Below, piece by piece: positions 22,873-34,168 of a DNA stretch of 64,000 bases. The position numbers and the translations under genes are program-made. Source of the DNA: Gerris lacustris (lineage: Eukaryota; Arthropoda; Insecta; Hemiptera; Gerridae); contig OX578279.1 of NCBI GenBank assembly GCA_951217055.1, positions 40,449,610 through 40,513,609 of the forward strand, read 5' to 3'. Positions within the stretch are counted from its first letter, which is position 1; the number at the start of each line of letters is the position of its first letter. A model generated the notes under the pieces. The model did no database searches. It saw only the letters and a program-made list of their open reading frames with translations, and had not been told where the DNA came from.

Positions 22873-24148
22873 GGAACGAAGTTCCTTATGGCACGTTCTG
22901 GAGCCCGGGAGTGAATCCGAAAAAACGACCAAAATCATCGTCGCAAAATAACCGTCACAAAAGCACCGTCACGCTAAATCCGTCACGAAATCTACCGATG
23001 ACGATAACTTGAGTAAAAGATCACCGAGTTAGTTGAAATTTGGTACACATGTTCATTTTACCAATGCCCAGGCTGAGTTCGTTGGAAATCGTTATCCGCC
23101 CAAGCGTTCACGCGCAACGCTTGCGTAAACTTAAGCTTCAAAAAGACGGGAAACATGTTATTAAGGAAGCCTGTTCCTTGACTTGTTTTGTTTATTTTTA
23201 TTATATGTCAAAATGTCACTTGGACCAACCAGATTTTAAATCTTTTTACAATATTGACATTGACATCTCTTGATGTGGGAATTTTTTAGTTTTGATGTAG
23301 GGAAATTTTTTTGTTTTGTTTTTGTAGGGATTTTGCGGGTGGGTTAATTATAAAGCCGGCCTTACACCTTGCGATTTGTCGGTGCAATCTGGTCGGAACG
23401 ATAAATCGCACCGATATATCGTAAGGTGTAAATGGAAATTGTATGACGATATCGGGGTTGGGGTTGGGTTGTAGATCGAAGCAAAACTTATTCAATCTGT
23501 GAGATCGGTGACGACAAGTCGGTGCGTGTAAAGGGAGGTTGTATACAACCTGCGGGCCAATCCCGATCTCTACCTTCCTTCCACTACATATATTTTACTA
23601 AAATTACTGCCTAGGCAGCAAAAATTGGTTTGCTGAGGTTTTTTTTAGGCTAAGCCGCGCCCACATTCCTTGCTACACATAAAAAAAACTTTTTTTGTTT
23701 ATATATAATCTTTAACCTAAATTATTTGAGCATTTTACCTTAAAAATATTACGAATTTATAAAATAAGGTATAAAATAAATAATAATTTATAAAATAAAT
23801 GAGTATTATTAAAATAAGGTTTATTAATACTCATAATAGATTATATTTATAAAAATGAATGCAGTAAAAAGATAAAATAGAAATAAAAATATTACAGAAA
23901 ATATTAGGTCTTAAAATAATCATAAATAAATTAATTTAGTGGCAACACTGCAGCTCTTCTATTAAGGAAGATTGGGGTAGAAATCGGTGTGGTGTAAACT
24001 AAAAATATATCGTGCGATTTATCTTCCTTCAGATTGCACCGACAAATCGCAAGGTGTAAGGCCGGCTTAATACTTCAACCTTATAATTTATATTTAATGA
24101 AAAATGTAAGGAACTTCGTTCCTACCGGGTGTCCCGCGACACCACACT
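22873..24148 (+). mobile_element. R1 element interrupted by a MITE
   Basis: It starts GGAACGAAGTTCCTTATGGC and ends TAAGGAACTTCGTTCC followed by TACCGGGTGTCCC, as in the copy at 6082-6606 but in the opposite orientation. The two agree block by block (CACTTGGACCAACCAGATTT, CAAGCGTTCACGCGCAACGC, TACTTCAACCTTATAATTTA) except for the 714-bp insertion at 23354-24067. Confidence 0.8.
23354..24067. mobile_element. PIF/Harbinger-type MITE, 714 bp
   Basis: The 37-bp perfect inverted ends start AGCCGGCCTTACACCTTGCG. TAA lies directly outside both ends (23351-23353 and 24068-24070), and the empty-site sequence in the R1 copy at 6082-6606 has a single TAA at this point. A 3-bp TAA/TTA target duplication is characteristic of PIF/Harbinger. 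Subterminal motifs such as ATAAATCGCACCGATATATC recur in inverted form near both ends. No transposase is present. Confidence 0.9.
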
Positions 24149-24155
24149 TATTTTT

Positions 24156-24839
24156 AGGGTCTGTAGGCAAAACCAAGGACCCTTATATTTTCCTGCGTGT
24201 GTCTGTCCGTCCGTCCTCTCGCGTAATCTCACGACTACACCTTTCGTCCGATCACTTTGAGATTTGGCATGTATGTGTCTTGTACCTACCCACATATTTT
24301 AAAAATATAGCGACTTAAAAAAAATATTTTTCAAAAAAATTAGGGTAAAAAAACTTAAGGGTTAAAATTTTTTTATTTTTTTCGACACCGTGAGGGGTAT
24401 CATATGAAAGGGTACGTCGAGCTGATTACAAAAATATATAATTCTTTAGATATAACTTTGATAGGGCGAGCGTAGGCAAGTTTGAAGTGGGTGTGAAACG
24501 TGTCCCCCCCTTCTATCTCGCTTTTGTGAAGTGCAAAAAATCTGAAAAAAATCCTGAACATTCTTCGACCAAAAGTAAAGATACCAATTTTTGGAAATTC
24601 CGAAAAAAATATTATTTTATTTTTTATTGACAAAATACGTTTTTTTTTTTATAATTATGGTCTTTGCGATGTATTTATATGGTTGTAGTCCGGTTCAGTG
24701 GCAAAAAAATACTTTATCAGAGTGTGTTTTGAGAATATCAGACCCTTAGAATGATTCAAAGTAAGCTTTTTAGCATTTTAAAAAAACACTGTTTATACAC
24801 TTTACAGTTAAGCACTATATAGTGTGGCCTACGGACCCT
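24156..24839. mobile_element. TIR element of 684 bp (AGGGTCTG family)
   Basis: AGGGTCTGTAGGC at the left matches the right end GCCTACGGACCCT as an inverted repeat with one mismatch. Just inside the left end, GACCCTTATATTTTCC leads into GTCCGTCCGTCC, the same layout seen at one end of the 9 kb and 33 kb elements. Confidence 0.55.
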
Positions 24840-25655
24840 CGCTGTGTGCTGACTAGCACACACTTGACCTGTTTATTTTATTTTAATCTAAAGATTTACT
24901 TTAATATATTAATTAAATTTAAATAAAATAGTTAGTAGAAGTCATTAGAATAGTTTTTAATTATCGAATAATTAATATTAATGAATTTGGAAACGGGTTC
25001 AATTGTAGAATAAAATTTTAAAAATTGCAGATATCCGACCTTTCGCAAGGAAGACTATTTTTTGTACTTATTGACTGGACTATTATACCCTACTATGTTT
25101 ATTTTTAACCTAATACTATCCGCTAATTTCTGTTAAACTCAAAACATTTGCCGTACATATTTTTTATTTTTTATTTTATTTTATTTTTTTTTTGTTAATT
25201 CACATATCTAAAATATTTTTAAAATGTACCAATTTACTTTCTGGCTACTAAAAGAAAACATTAATCTATTATATAATGTACAACTTTTAATAATAAAATA
25301 TTAGTAGTATGTATATAATTTTGATTAAATAAAATACCCCGGTTTTCATGTCCCGTTCATAAAAAACAAATTTATTTGTATATAATAACAGTTTAGATGC
25401 TCTTAGAATAGGCTAAAAAGACGTTTTCAAGTAACGTAAACTATAAAAATTTTCCCGGGGGAGGACCCCCCTAAAAGAGAGCACAGCCCCCTTCAAAATT
25501 GGCTGGATCCGCTAAAACCAGACTGGTTAAATGTCTGTGATTATGCTAAGCCCACATTACATCCCCTCCACCCCTTATTTTTTTTTTTAATCTGTGCCCC
25601 TCCCAAAAATAAATCCTGGGTGCGCCACTGGTGGAGAGACAATTTATGTTATTCC

Positions 25656-26219
25656 TACCAGAACTCAGAATTATTGTCTCTAAGCTTTAATTTCCAACTA
25701 TTGAGACAACTTGTTAATCAAGAGAAAGGTCAATACAAACACTTTAAGGTTAGAACGCAGTTAAATATATTTGTTAAAAAACTAGACAAGAGACTATAAG
25801 ACGGTATACATAGCTTAAAAAAATTAGTACAATGTAGAACGTATCAGTAGGAGAAAATAATTTTGACAGATAGAAGAAGAAAGGGTTACTGTTAATTACA
25901 TGGTTCAACTCCTCTTCCTCTCTGCCATGAAAATCAAAATGAATACCTCCCACTCCAACTGTGGCAAATTTCGTGACGGTTTTTGATTTGATTTATGCCA
26001 GTAAAGCATGGAAATGTTTACTTCAAAAGGTTATGAATACATTTTTTTAGGGCCAGGAAAAATGTTTAAAAGGAGGTGTCTAAAGAGGAAAAATTCAGTT
26101 AGCCTCTGGGCTAAGTTAATAACCCTTCATTTCTCAGTTCTAATTTTATTGTACCTTAAAGGATCATCAAAGCTGTGACTACCTTTTATTCTTAATTCTT
26201 TTTAGTACAACTAGGTATT

Positions 26220-26222
<3 letters not shown>
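25656..26222. other. No gene recognised
   Basis: AT-rich flank of the nested element; short frames only. Confidence 0.4.

Positions 26223-26294
<72 letters not shown>
26223..26294. repeat. (TA)n microsatellite
   Basis: About 36 uninterrupted TA units. Confidence 0.95.
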
Positions 26295-26297
<3 letters not shown>

Positions 26298-26540
26298 GAT
26301 CATGGGTTTGGTTGCCACTTTTTTATATATATATATGCATAGCTTCATATTTTATAAATGATTAAATTAAAGAAGAAGATGGGTTATGGGGGATGCTAAT
26401 TTCTTAATAACTCTTATTTTACTGATAAAATCCATTTCTTACCAGAAGATATAATTATTAAAGTAGACAACCTGTCTTTAGATTTAAAGATATTATGTGA
26501 ATTTTTAAAAATAATTAGGTATTTTGATTTGTTGTTTCAG

Positions 26541-26576
26541 GTGAGCGTTAAAACCATCCTTCGAGAGGAAGTCAAG
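26541..26576 (+). other. Candidate 36-nt micro-exon
   Basis: TTTGTTGTTTCAG is a strong acceptor. The next 36 bases are open in phase 0 (VSVKTILREEVK) and end AAG|GTTAGT, a plausible donor. Length is a multiple of three, so it could be included or skipped without a frame change. There is no independent support. Confidence 0.25.
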
Positions 26577-28160
26577 GTTAGTGCCTCATCACAGATTATA
26601 GAATCAAACTAATTTCAAACCATGAGAAAAGGCAAACTTTTTCTTTAGACCTAGTAGAACTTACTTGGACAGGAGGAGACTTGGATAAACCAATGATCTC
26701 CCAACGTTTTACGCGAGACTTGACTTAATTTTTTACTCAAGGGTTCTTGTTGAGCTATTCCTTTTCTTTAATCATATTTTTAATTTACATAATTAAATTT
26801 AAGCTTAAAGCACTGGATAGTATTTTAATTTATTTTACTAATGTGATGCATATAGATAATACGCATCTATGAACGTATTTGATAAAAATCAATGCTTATG
26901 TATGTAGTCTTATATTACGTATAACGTCATTTAGTTTATCTACATTACTATTACTACTGACATATTTATTTTATTTGAGTTTACGCATACTAAATATTTT
27001 GTCTTTTCTCATTTCATTATCTAGATTATAAGTAAATACATCGTTAACAGAGGACATGTCATGATTTGAAGGTGTATAATAGTTATTTTAGTGGTTCGTA
27101 TGTCGTTTTCTCTCTTCTATAACTTTCCACGTTCTGTCTGAAATCCAGTCCTTTCCCTTCTTTTCAGCTTAACCCAAGTTGTTTTTGTTAGCATCAATAA
27201 AGAGGTTGTTTACTCCTAACCCTAAACAAATTGTTCACTGTGGTCGATCAAAGTTAAACCAAGTTAAATAAACGTTTTCTATATATTACTTTAAGTGAAC
27301 TCAATAAACACTGAGGAAGATGCTTCCAACATTACTTACATCAGGAAACACTCAATGATTTTGTTACCACCTGAAAACTTGATTTTTGTGACTAAAATTA
27401 ATTGTTAAATTCGATTTAAGTTCATTTTCTTCTTTTTTTTTAAATTCAGATACCTATTTTAAATAATCGCGAGTGATATTAGTGCTATATTTATTTAATT
27501 ATTTGTTCAGTGATTTCAACTTTTTCATTTATATTACACTAATATGAATCATGTTTTTTATATGCTTCATATTTGTTCGTTTACATCGAGGGTTTTTTGT
27601 AAGTATATTTATGTATTATTATAAGAAATAGAGAACTGTTATTGTTACTTTAGTTTATTATATTAATTAAGTAATAATTCGCATAAAATAATGAAATAAT
27701 TGGATTTATTATGTATTTTATTATATCATTATTTTTTATTTTTGTTCTTTTTTAGATAATTGCTGTGTATTAAATAATATAATAATTATGATTCACATGC
27801 AGGGGGCTACCCAGAAGATATATTATCTGTACGATGTTTCCAATGTTATGACTTCACTATTTAAACTTCAAGAGGTTTTTTTTTAAAAAAATTGTAAGTA
27901 TCGATCAGGCAATATTAAAACCACTTCATTTGATTATAATTACTATGTATTTGCTTTTTTGAAATCTATTGATTTTATTGTAGCTATACTATACATTTGT
28001 ATATAAGAATATATTGCTGTAGAAAATATTATCATTTATGGAGTTTTTGTACACTCTTGTTGCAAAAGAAGAGAGAAGGAATCTGATAGTATCTTATTGC
28101 CGAGAAAGTGTGAAAACAACATTTGTGCTATAAAAAAGGAAAAATTAACTAAACAATGGA

Positions 28161-28163
<3 letters not shown>
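26577..28163. other. AT-rich DNA without a recognised gene
   Basis: Nothing recognised; T-rich with short frames only. Confidence 0.4.

Positions 28164-28224
<61 letters not shown>
28164..28224. repeat. (TA)n microsatellite
   Basis: About 30 TA units, ending in a short G run. Confidence 0.95.
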
Positions 28225-28228
<4 letters not shown>

Positions 28229-30160
28229 GGGCGAAATATCAACTTTACAGGTCTGTTTTAAAAATTTAAACAATGCTCTTTTGGGGATTTTAGAGCGAGG
28301 GTTTACTTACTTTTTAATAAATCCTTTGGGATAATGTTACACATTATACGATAGAACTTTTATGTTTTTTGCGTTTAACCGTTCATAAATTATGATGGTT
28401 GTGTCCGAGAGATTATCAGAATGAAGGTGTTATAATCCTTACCTTATACTAAGGACTCTTAAAAGCGGAGCTTTTATTACATATTGTTAATGAGCTCACA
28501 TTTACAAGACGAAGATGACTCTATATGGTAATGCCAAATTTGTCTTGTATGAAATTCTCACTTTTAGCTATTTATTGCAACTAGAAACCTTAATGGGCTT
28601 AGATTTTTGGTTCTTTGTTCTTATTTCTACGTCATAAGGTCATTAGACCATGGTTAGTTTTCACCCCTCTTGCCTTTTATCCCTCTCTTGATCCGGCCTT
28701 TATTGAATAAAAGAAACTGTACAATTTCTCTCAACCAAGGGTTTCCTTTAATGAGCCAAATCTTGCTTCCTTCCTCTTAGTACCGTCGGTTTCTTTCTTT
28801 AGTCTCCTCTTTTTATCTTTTAACTCTTATATTACCTTTATTAAACAGTACTCTTTTATTAGAAAAAAATCGATTTATCGACAATTTTCAGACTTAGTTA
28901 ATAATTTATTCTCTAAGAGATAGTAACATATTATATTTTGTTAACATAATATGTACCTAATTACTAGTAGGTTATTTTTATTAGGTTATGTTATTAACAG
29001 CTGTACATAACTACTTTTTTCTTTTTTTAAAAACCACTTCCAAGTATATTTTTTGTTCATTGTCCATGGTGTATGTGTTCCTCATGTTCATTTATAGGAT
29101 AGAGGTGGGTAAAATTTTAAATACCATTGAAAATTGTCTTATGCTTGCACTTGAATGGATATACATTGCATTTCTTAAAAAGAATAAGATTTTCTTAAAT
29201 TCATTAATAAACTAATATTATTTTGGTATATTTAAATTTCTACATTAGAAATGACATTATCTAAATAAGTATATAAATTAAAGTTTATGTCTTAAAAATA
29301 TTAGATACTTTTTAATTTCATACATAACTATAACCAAAACCGGCCTGAACTTTTTTCCTGTCTGTATGTATGTCTGTCTATCTGTCACCACAGGTCCTAA
29401 ACTAAGCGCGAAACTTGCTGAACGAAATCCATGTGACACATGTTGTAGGCTTGATTTCATCCAAAAATAATGAGTAATTTTCTTTATAACAAAACGCTTT
29501 GAAAATTTTCATAACAATCGTGGTTATTAATTTTTTACATTAAAACTTTTTTTTGAACTACTACTTTTCTATCACTTTCTTAGTTTAAGTTTGCACTGTT
29601 AATATACTAATTATGTACTTTGTCATAGGTGTTTCTTTAAAAATAATACAATCTGTAATAATTTGATTACATTTGCTTCAACAGTAGTGTTGAGGTTTGA
29701 CAAATTGATTTCCAACGTCTATTTACTCACATTAAATGAAAGATCTTGATGTGTAAATCATGAATATTAAGTTTTTTAATATTTTTATACGCAAAGTTAA
29801 GATCATTGTTAGTTTAAATTCAATCGTGATTATAAAAATGGCTATTTAATGTGCCTAATACTGAACTAGAGGACTTTTTATATGTAATAAATAGCTTCCA
29901 AACTACTATTTACAGGGTATTTCATTCTAAATAATGGAATGAATGATGTGTAATCTAGTCCTGATTCTTTTCTATAAAGGCTTTGGAAATGAAACTATTA
30001 AGGCGTTTCATTTAATCGCTTAGCCTACATAATAATAAGAAACAACCACTGGTTCCTAGTCAATGTGTCCAAAAAAATAGGTTATATATATTTAAAAACA
30101 ATTTTTTTTAAAAATGAAAAAACACTTTTTTTAGTTTCTTTAGACTGTAGCCTGATTCTG
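28225..30160. other. AT-rich DNA without a recognised gene
   Basis: A TGTCTGTATGTATGTCTGTC stretch near 29358-29378 followed by weak similarity to the R4/R1 cassette suggests an old repeat at 29330-29470. The rest is featureless, and the 75-codon frame at 28988 has no domain. Confidence 0.4.
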
Positions 30161-30392
30161 TAAGCTGAGCTGGCGCTTGGAGCCAACACTACTGGCCCGA
30201 TTTCAGTGGCATTTGGCATAAATATTTAGAAATATCTGACCCGCGGTAAATTCGAAAAATTCATTTAGCTCCAAATTTGGGGGCGCTAGCCCCAAAAACT
30301 TAAAAATATTCTTTTGAAAACGGTTCCAATGATTTTAATTTAAATGTACTTAAATGTAGTCTGTTTAAATACCAATCTAACGACATAAGTCG

Positions 30393-31132
30393 CACAGTGA
30401 TCGAAAATTCAAATTTAGCGGGACAAAAATTACAATTGTACTATAGTGAAATTTTCTTTTTTTCTTTCTATTCCCTCTATGGAAAGAAGCTTTGTAAGTG
30501 CATATCCATCTTTTTTCACCATATATTCACTGTCCAGAGCCTATGGAGACGTATTTGTAGGCAACTCAGCGCACATTAAATGTGGTAAAAGAAAAGGTAG
30601 ACTCTTTTGATGGTGCAAATTGAATCGATAATAATGCATTGAGAAAAATATTATTTCTTTATATTTATTTTAATAATATTAGTTTTTGTTCAACTATCAT
30701 CAATAAAAGAAAAAGAAAGAAAAAAAACGGGTACTTGGTACCTCGTAACTTTTCCTCCTACTTTCAACTCTCTAGCTTAAAAACTGTGGGAGTTATGCGT
30801 AACACAGACACACAGACTGACATCCAGCTAAAAACCACTCTAATCGTCTTAAAAACTCCCGAAACGGATAATTCCGTTGAAATCTCGGTTTCGGAATTTT
30901 TGGGTGAAAACAATACTTTCCTATAAATACCTTCGGAGAAGGTGAGGAAAAGTAAAAATATTACTTTAAGATTTCAAAAAAGAGAATTATGATTATTTTA
31001 AAAATTAATAGTGAAGAAAAAATTCTTAGTATTGAAGAAATACTAAAAGTAAATTTTATTTAATTTCAAAACTACAAAAGTTAAATAAATTTAAAAAAAA
31101 AAAAAAAATAAATAAAAAATAAAAAATAAAAA

Positions 31133-31164
<32 letters not shown>

Positions 31165-31863
31165 TATATGTAAAATATGTAATATAAAATATATTATATA
31201 TCTAAAAAAAAAAAATATAAAATATATTTATATTTATATATTATATAAATTAAAATAAGAGAAGAAAACCCCAGAAACTTAGACATGCAAAAATACAAAA
31301 GTAATACTCGAAATTTCGATGAAATCACCATGTATCTTAATTATAGGCAAAAATATGCAGTGAAATTAAAATTATTCTGTGAGTAGACAGTTGAAAGAAA
31401 GTACCAAATGGTATAACTCATAATAACTTTCAATAACTCAGAAGTTCTATACCAATAATAAAAAACTTTTTAGAATAATTATACTTTTCAAGATGAGGAG
31501 TAAATATTACAATTATTCCAATAAAAAACATTATATAAATGCAATGTATAATGATTAATTTTCTTTTCATACCTTGTTGACATGTTATCATACTGAATGG
31601 TTGTAAAAAAATACTTTCAAGACAACTAATAAACGACGTGTTAACTACAGAAAGTATTAATGGAATACAGATAAAAGAAATTATATCATTATAACTCTGC
31701 TTCTGCTAGCTACAAAGTACTGTCTAATGATAATATCAAACAAAAAAACATCATATTTTTATACCTGGACATATATAGTCTTTATATCACGTTTTACACA
31801 ATAATTAGATGTGTATTGTAAATCTATTTTTGTCCCGCTAAATTTGAATTTTCTATCACTGTG
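30393..31863. mobile_element. Transib-type non-autonomous element, 1,471 bp, RSS-like ends
   Basis: The ends are inverted repeats of at least 38 bp with one mismatch. Each reads CACAGTG, exactly 23 bases, then ACAAAAATT (left nonamer 30423-30431) or ACAAAAATA (right nonamer 31825-31833, reverse strand). AGTCG lies directly outside both ends (30388-30392 and 31864-31868). Established knowledge: Transib elements make 5-bp duplications, their ends resemble V(D)J recombination signals (heptamer CACAGTG, nonamer ACAAAAACC), and their transposase is related to the RAG1 core. The interior has no transposase-like sequence. It contains a 95-codon frame at 30639-30926 overlapping a GACA-type repeat, and a low-complexity A/T stretch at 31085-31260. 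It would therefore depend on a Transib transposase encoded elsewhere. Confidence 0.88.
31085..31260. repeat. Low-complexity A/T region with (TA)n core
   Basis: Runs of A, AAAT units and a (TA)n stretch (31134-31160) inside the Transib-type element. Confidence 0.85.
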
Positions 31864-32191
31864 AGTCGTTTACTTACCCTGGTAAAATATAGTTTCCGAG
31901 ATATTGATAAAAATAAATCTGACTATTTAACATTTTTGTTATACATACAGACAGACAGATCTATTCAACATTTTTGAAATATGATTAAAAATTACTCAAT
32001 TAATTGAGATATTAAATACAATATTAATATCTATATGATAATTTTTCGACCATAGGGTTGGGATGCACTGGTCTATTTCTTTTCGATATTATTATTATTT
32101 TTTTTTTTTTGTCAACGTTGATTTGTCTTCTTGTGAGAAAAGGGTCTTGATAAATAAATAGTTTTAGGTTTGAGATGGGTTTGTACCCTTT

Positions 32192-32350
32192 TTACCTACT
32201 ATAACCAAATTCTCTTAGACGCTTTACCCATGTCACCATACATTGTCTGTTTATTTCATGTGCTCCTTCTTCTTTCACAGTAAACTCCAAAAGTTTATCT
32301 TGATCCCTAAAGCTATAATTCTTAGCTTTAGATGGTTTAGAGCGAAATTC
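32192..32350 (-). other. Unassigned coding-like segment with donor-like end
   Basis: The C-terminal part of a longer minus-strand frame reads KNYSFRDQDKLLEFTVKEEG then AHEINRQCMVTWVKRLREFG, ending next to TAG|GTAAAA. This piece has balanced amino-acid use, unlike the upstream part of the frame, which crosses a poly(G) repeat. It could be a host exon or a decayed transposase segment; I do not recognise it. Confidence 0.25.
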
Positions 32351-32507
32351 GTCCAGTGTGTATAACATTACATAGAGACTTTTTTGAATAACTATATAAA
32401 AAGTGACTGTACAATATTCAATTTTATTTAAAAGCATTATGTTAACTTTTAAAATGAATTGGTAGTGCGTGAAGTCTATGGTGTTTAAACATGAAATTAA
32501 TAAGAGG

Positions 32508-33442
32508 GTGGGGGGGGGGGGGGGGGGAGATTTTGATGTTTTTGACAAAATGGCATAGAAAATTAAACGCATTACTCAAGAGTTATATATTTTTGTAATC
32601 TACTTTTCAATACCTTTCATTTGATACCTCACTCAAAATTTTAAAAAAATATTTTTATCCCGTGACATAAGTCACGGATTCCCAGTTAATCCGACCAAGT
32701 TGCTATTCTTATTTTTTCTTTGGCCCATCAGAGCGCACATTTTTCATATTTTTCTATATTTTTAGTATGAGTGGAAATACGATTTTAGGGAGGGGGGGGG
32801 ACGCAAAATGTTGATGTTTTTTGACAAAATGCCGCCGAAAATTGAACACTTTTCCCAAGTGGTATATATATTTGTAATCTACTCTTCAATACCTTTCCTT
32901 ACATATACCACACAACATTTTAAAAAAATATTTTTTTTCCCGTGACATCAATCAGCCGCCATCTTTGATTCCCAGTTAATCCGACCAAGAAGCTATTCTT
33001 ATTTTTTCTTTGGCCCATCAGACCGCACAGTTTTCATATTTTTCTATATTTTTAGTATGAGTGGAAATACGTTTTAGGGGGGGGGGGGGGGGGGACACGC
33101 AAAATGGCCCCGAAATTGGAGCACTTTCCCTAAGTGGTATATATTTTAGTAATCTACTCTTCAATACCTTTCATTTGATACCCACTCAAAATTTAAAAAA
33201 AAAAAATTTTTCGATTGACGTGAGTTATCCGCCATTTTGGATTTGAACAGCTGATAATTTTGAGTTCGCTATATTTTTCCTGCGCGTCAAAACGATCTTT
33301 AATATTGGAAAGTTTCATGTTTCTACCTCTTTTTATTCAAAAGTTATTGGAACCGTACAGAGTGACAGACAGACAGACAGACAGACAGACACATGAACGA
33401 AACTATAAGGGTTTCCTTTTTTGGTTTTACCAACGAAACCCT
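32508..33442. mobile_element. AGGGTTTCG-family element, left end missing, three tandem units
   Basis: The right end TACCAACGAAACCCT at 33428-33442 is identical to that of the 9.0-9.7 kb element, preceded by ACCGTACAGAGTGACAGACA and (GACA)n. Three diverged units of about 290 bp start near 32508, 32795 and 33078, each with a run of 9-17 G, a CAAAATG block, ATACCTTTC and CCGCCAT-type motif. No AGGGTTTCGTTGG left end was found, so it is truncated or the left end has decayed. Confidence 0.65.
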
Positions 33443-33826
33443 AAAAAAGAACATTGTTGGAACTGTTTTTGAAAATAAGAACATATTTAAAAAACAATTT
33501 GGGGAACTTCTGAAATTTCCGTGCTAAAACAGACCTCGAGGAATTATCCTACTGAATACATATGTCAATTCACAGTATAATATATATATATGCTCTCTAT
33601 CACTGATGATCAAGCCCCTCGAAAGAAAGCTCTGATTAATATACATTCATATCTAAAACTCAATGGGTATGATTACTATTTTATTTTCATATTAATTTGC
33701 ATAAAAAATGACCGGTATTTGTGAAAATATTTCACATGGTTGTTTCACTGGTTTTTAAAGGTTTTGAAGCCTACCTTAAGCTTCTCTTCTCAACCTTCTC
33801 TTCTTTCACCTGTAGTGTATTAGCAC

Positions 33827-34057
33827 TTATTCATCAAACAATTGCAACATTTTGCTTAAAATTCCTGAAGTCTTGTCCATGTCAAAGCTGTTATACACTT
33901 CCAGACCATTATCTCCCATTAGGTTGAGTAGTATACTTATTTTCAACTGTTCGTCTTTTGACTTCATTTTTCCCGAAGCTATCATGAATAGTTCAAATTT
34001 TTGTTTCCACCTTGGCCATCTATCATGAATCCGGTTATCAATATTAAATTTTCCGGA
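33827..34057 (-). pseudogene. LTR-retrotransposon gag fragment (Ty3/gypsy-like)
   Basis: The minus strand reads GKFNIDNRIHDRWPRWKQKF, ELFMIASGKMKSKDEQLKIS and ILLNLMGDNGLEVYNSFDMD before a stop at 33827-33829. The RWxxWKQxFE motif followed by LL(x)LxGDxGLEVYNxF is typical of the N-terminal Gag domain of insect gypsy-type elements. Only about 75 codons remain; there is no protease or polymerase nearby and no LTRs are visible. A (TA)n run and a 21-bp direct repeat (TGTAGTGTATTAGCACTTAT, near 33811 and 34208) lie close by. Confidence 0.65.
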
Positions 34058-34137
34058 GTCTTAAGGCATTCCATTATTTTATTTTATTTTATTATTATTA
34101 TTTTTTTTTTTTTTTAAATTTACGCCAAACGTTCAGT

Positions 34138-34168
<31 letters not shown>

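Larger units (their letters stand above)
22366..25630. mobile_element. hAT element, non-autonomous, 3,265 bp
   Basis: Perfect 16-bp terminal inverted repeats (CAGTGGCGCACCCAGG and CCTGGGTGCGCCACTG) are flanked by a perfect 8-bp duplication, GTGGAGAG, at 22358-22365 and 25631-25638. Both features fit the hAT superfamily. The related motif GTGGAGAGACA at about 2360 represents the pre-insertion site. No transposase or BED/hAT-dimerisation sequence is visible. The interior is a patchwork: a subterminal tandem duplication, an R1 copy with a Harbinger MITE, a separate TIR element (24156-24839), and a further hAT-like terminus near 25447-25513 (TTGGCTGGATCCGC with GGGGGAGGACCCCCC), suggesting capture or repeated insertion of other repeats. 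Confidence 0.9.
22092..25655. mobile_element. Foldback MITE split by a hAT insertion
   Basis: GGAATAACATAAATT at 22092-22106 is the exact reverse complement of 25641-25655. Removing the hAT element and one copy of its 8-bp duplication leaves about 291 bp. Internally the left arm (22106-22190, with ACTGGTTTATTG and GGTCATCATCAGTG) and right arm (22268-22355, with CACTGATGACGG and CAATAAACCAGT) form a large imperfect foldback. A degraded relative near 2330-2390 preserves the unoccupied target site. Confidence 0.7.
30161..31990 (+). repeat. Dispersed repeat R4, split by a Transib-type insertion
   Basis: The left part (to 30392, with GCTCCAAATTTGGGGGCGCT and AAACGGTTCCAATG) and right part (from 31864, with GTTTCCGAGATATTGATAAA) together follow the order of the unbroken R4 copies at 36590, 43250 and 52680. 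The right part ends near ACAGACAGACAGATC. Confidence 0.65.

Noticed and set aside
28036..28242. Minus-strand frame with (IY)n peptide
   Set aside because: The peptide is the translation of the (TA)n microsatellite; the same applies to 53742-53927.
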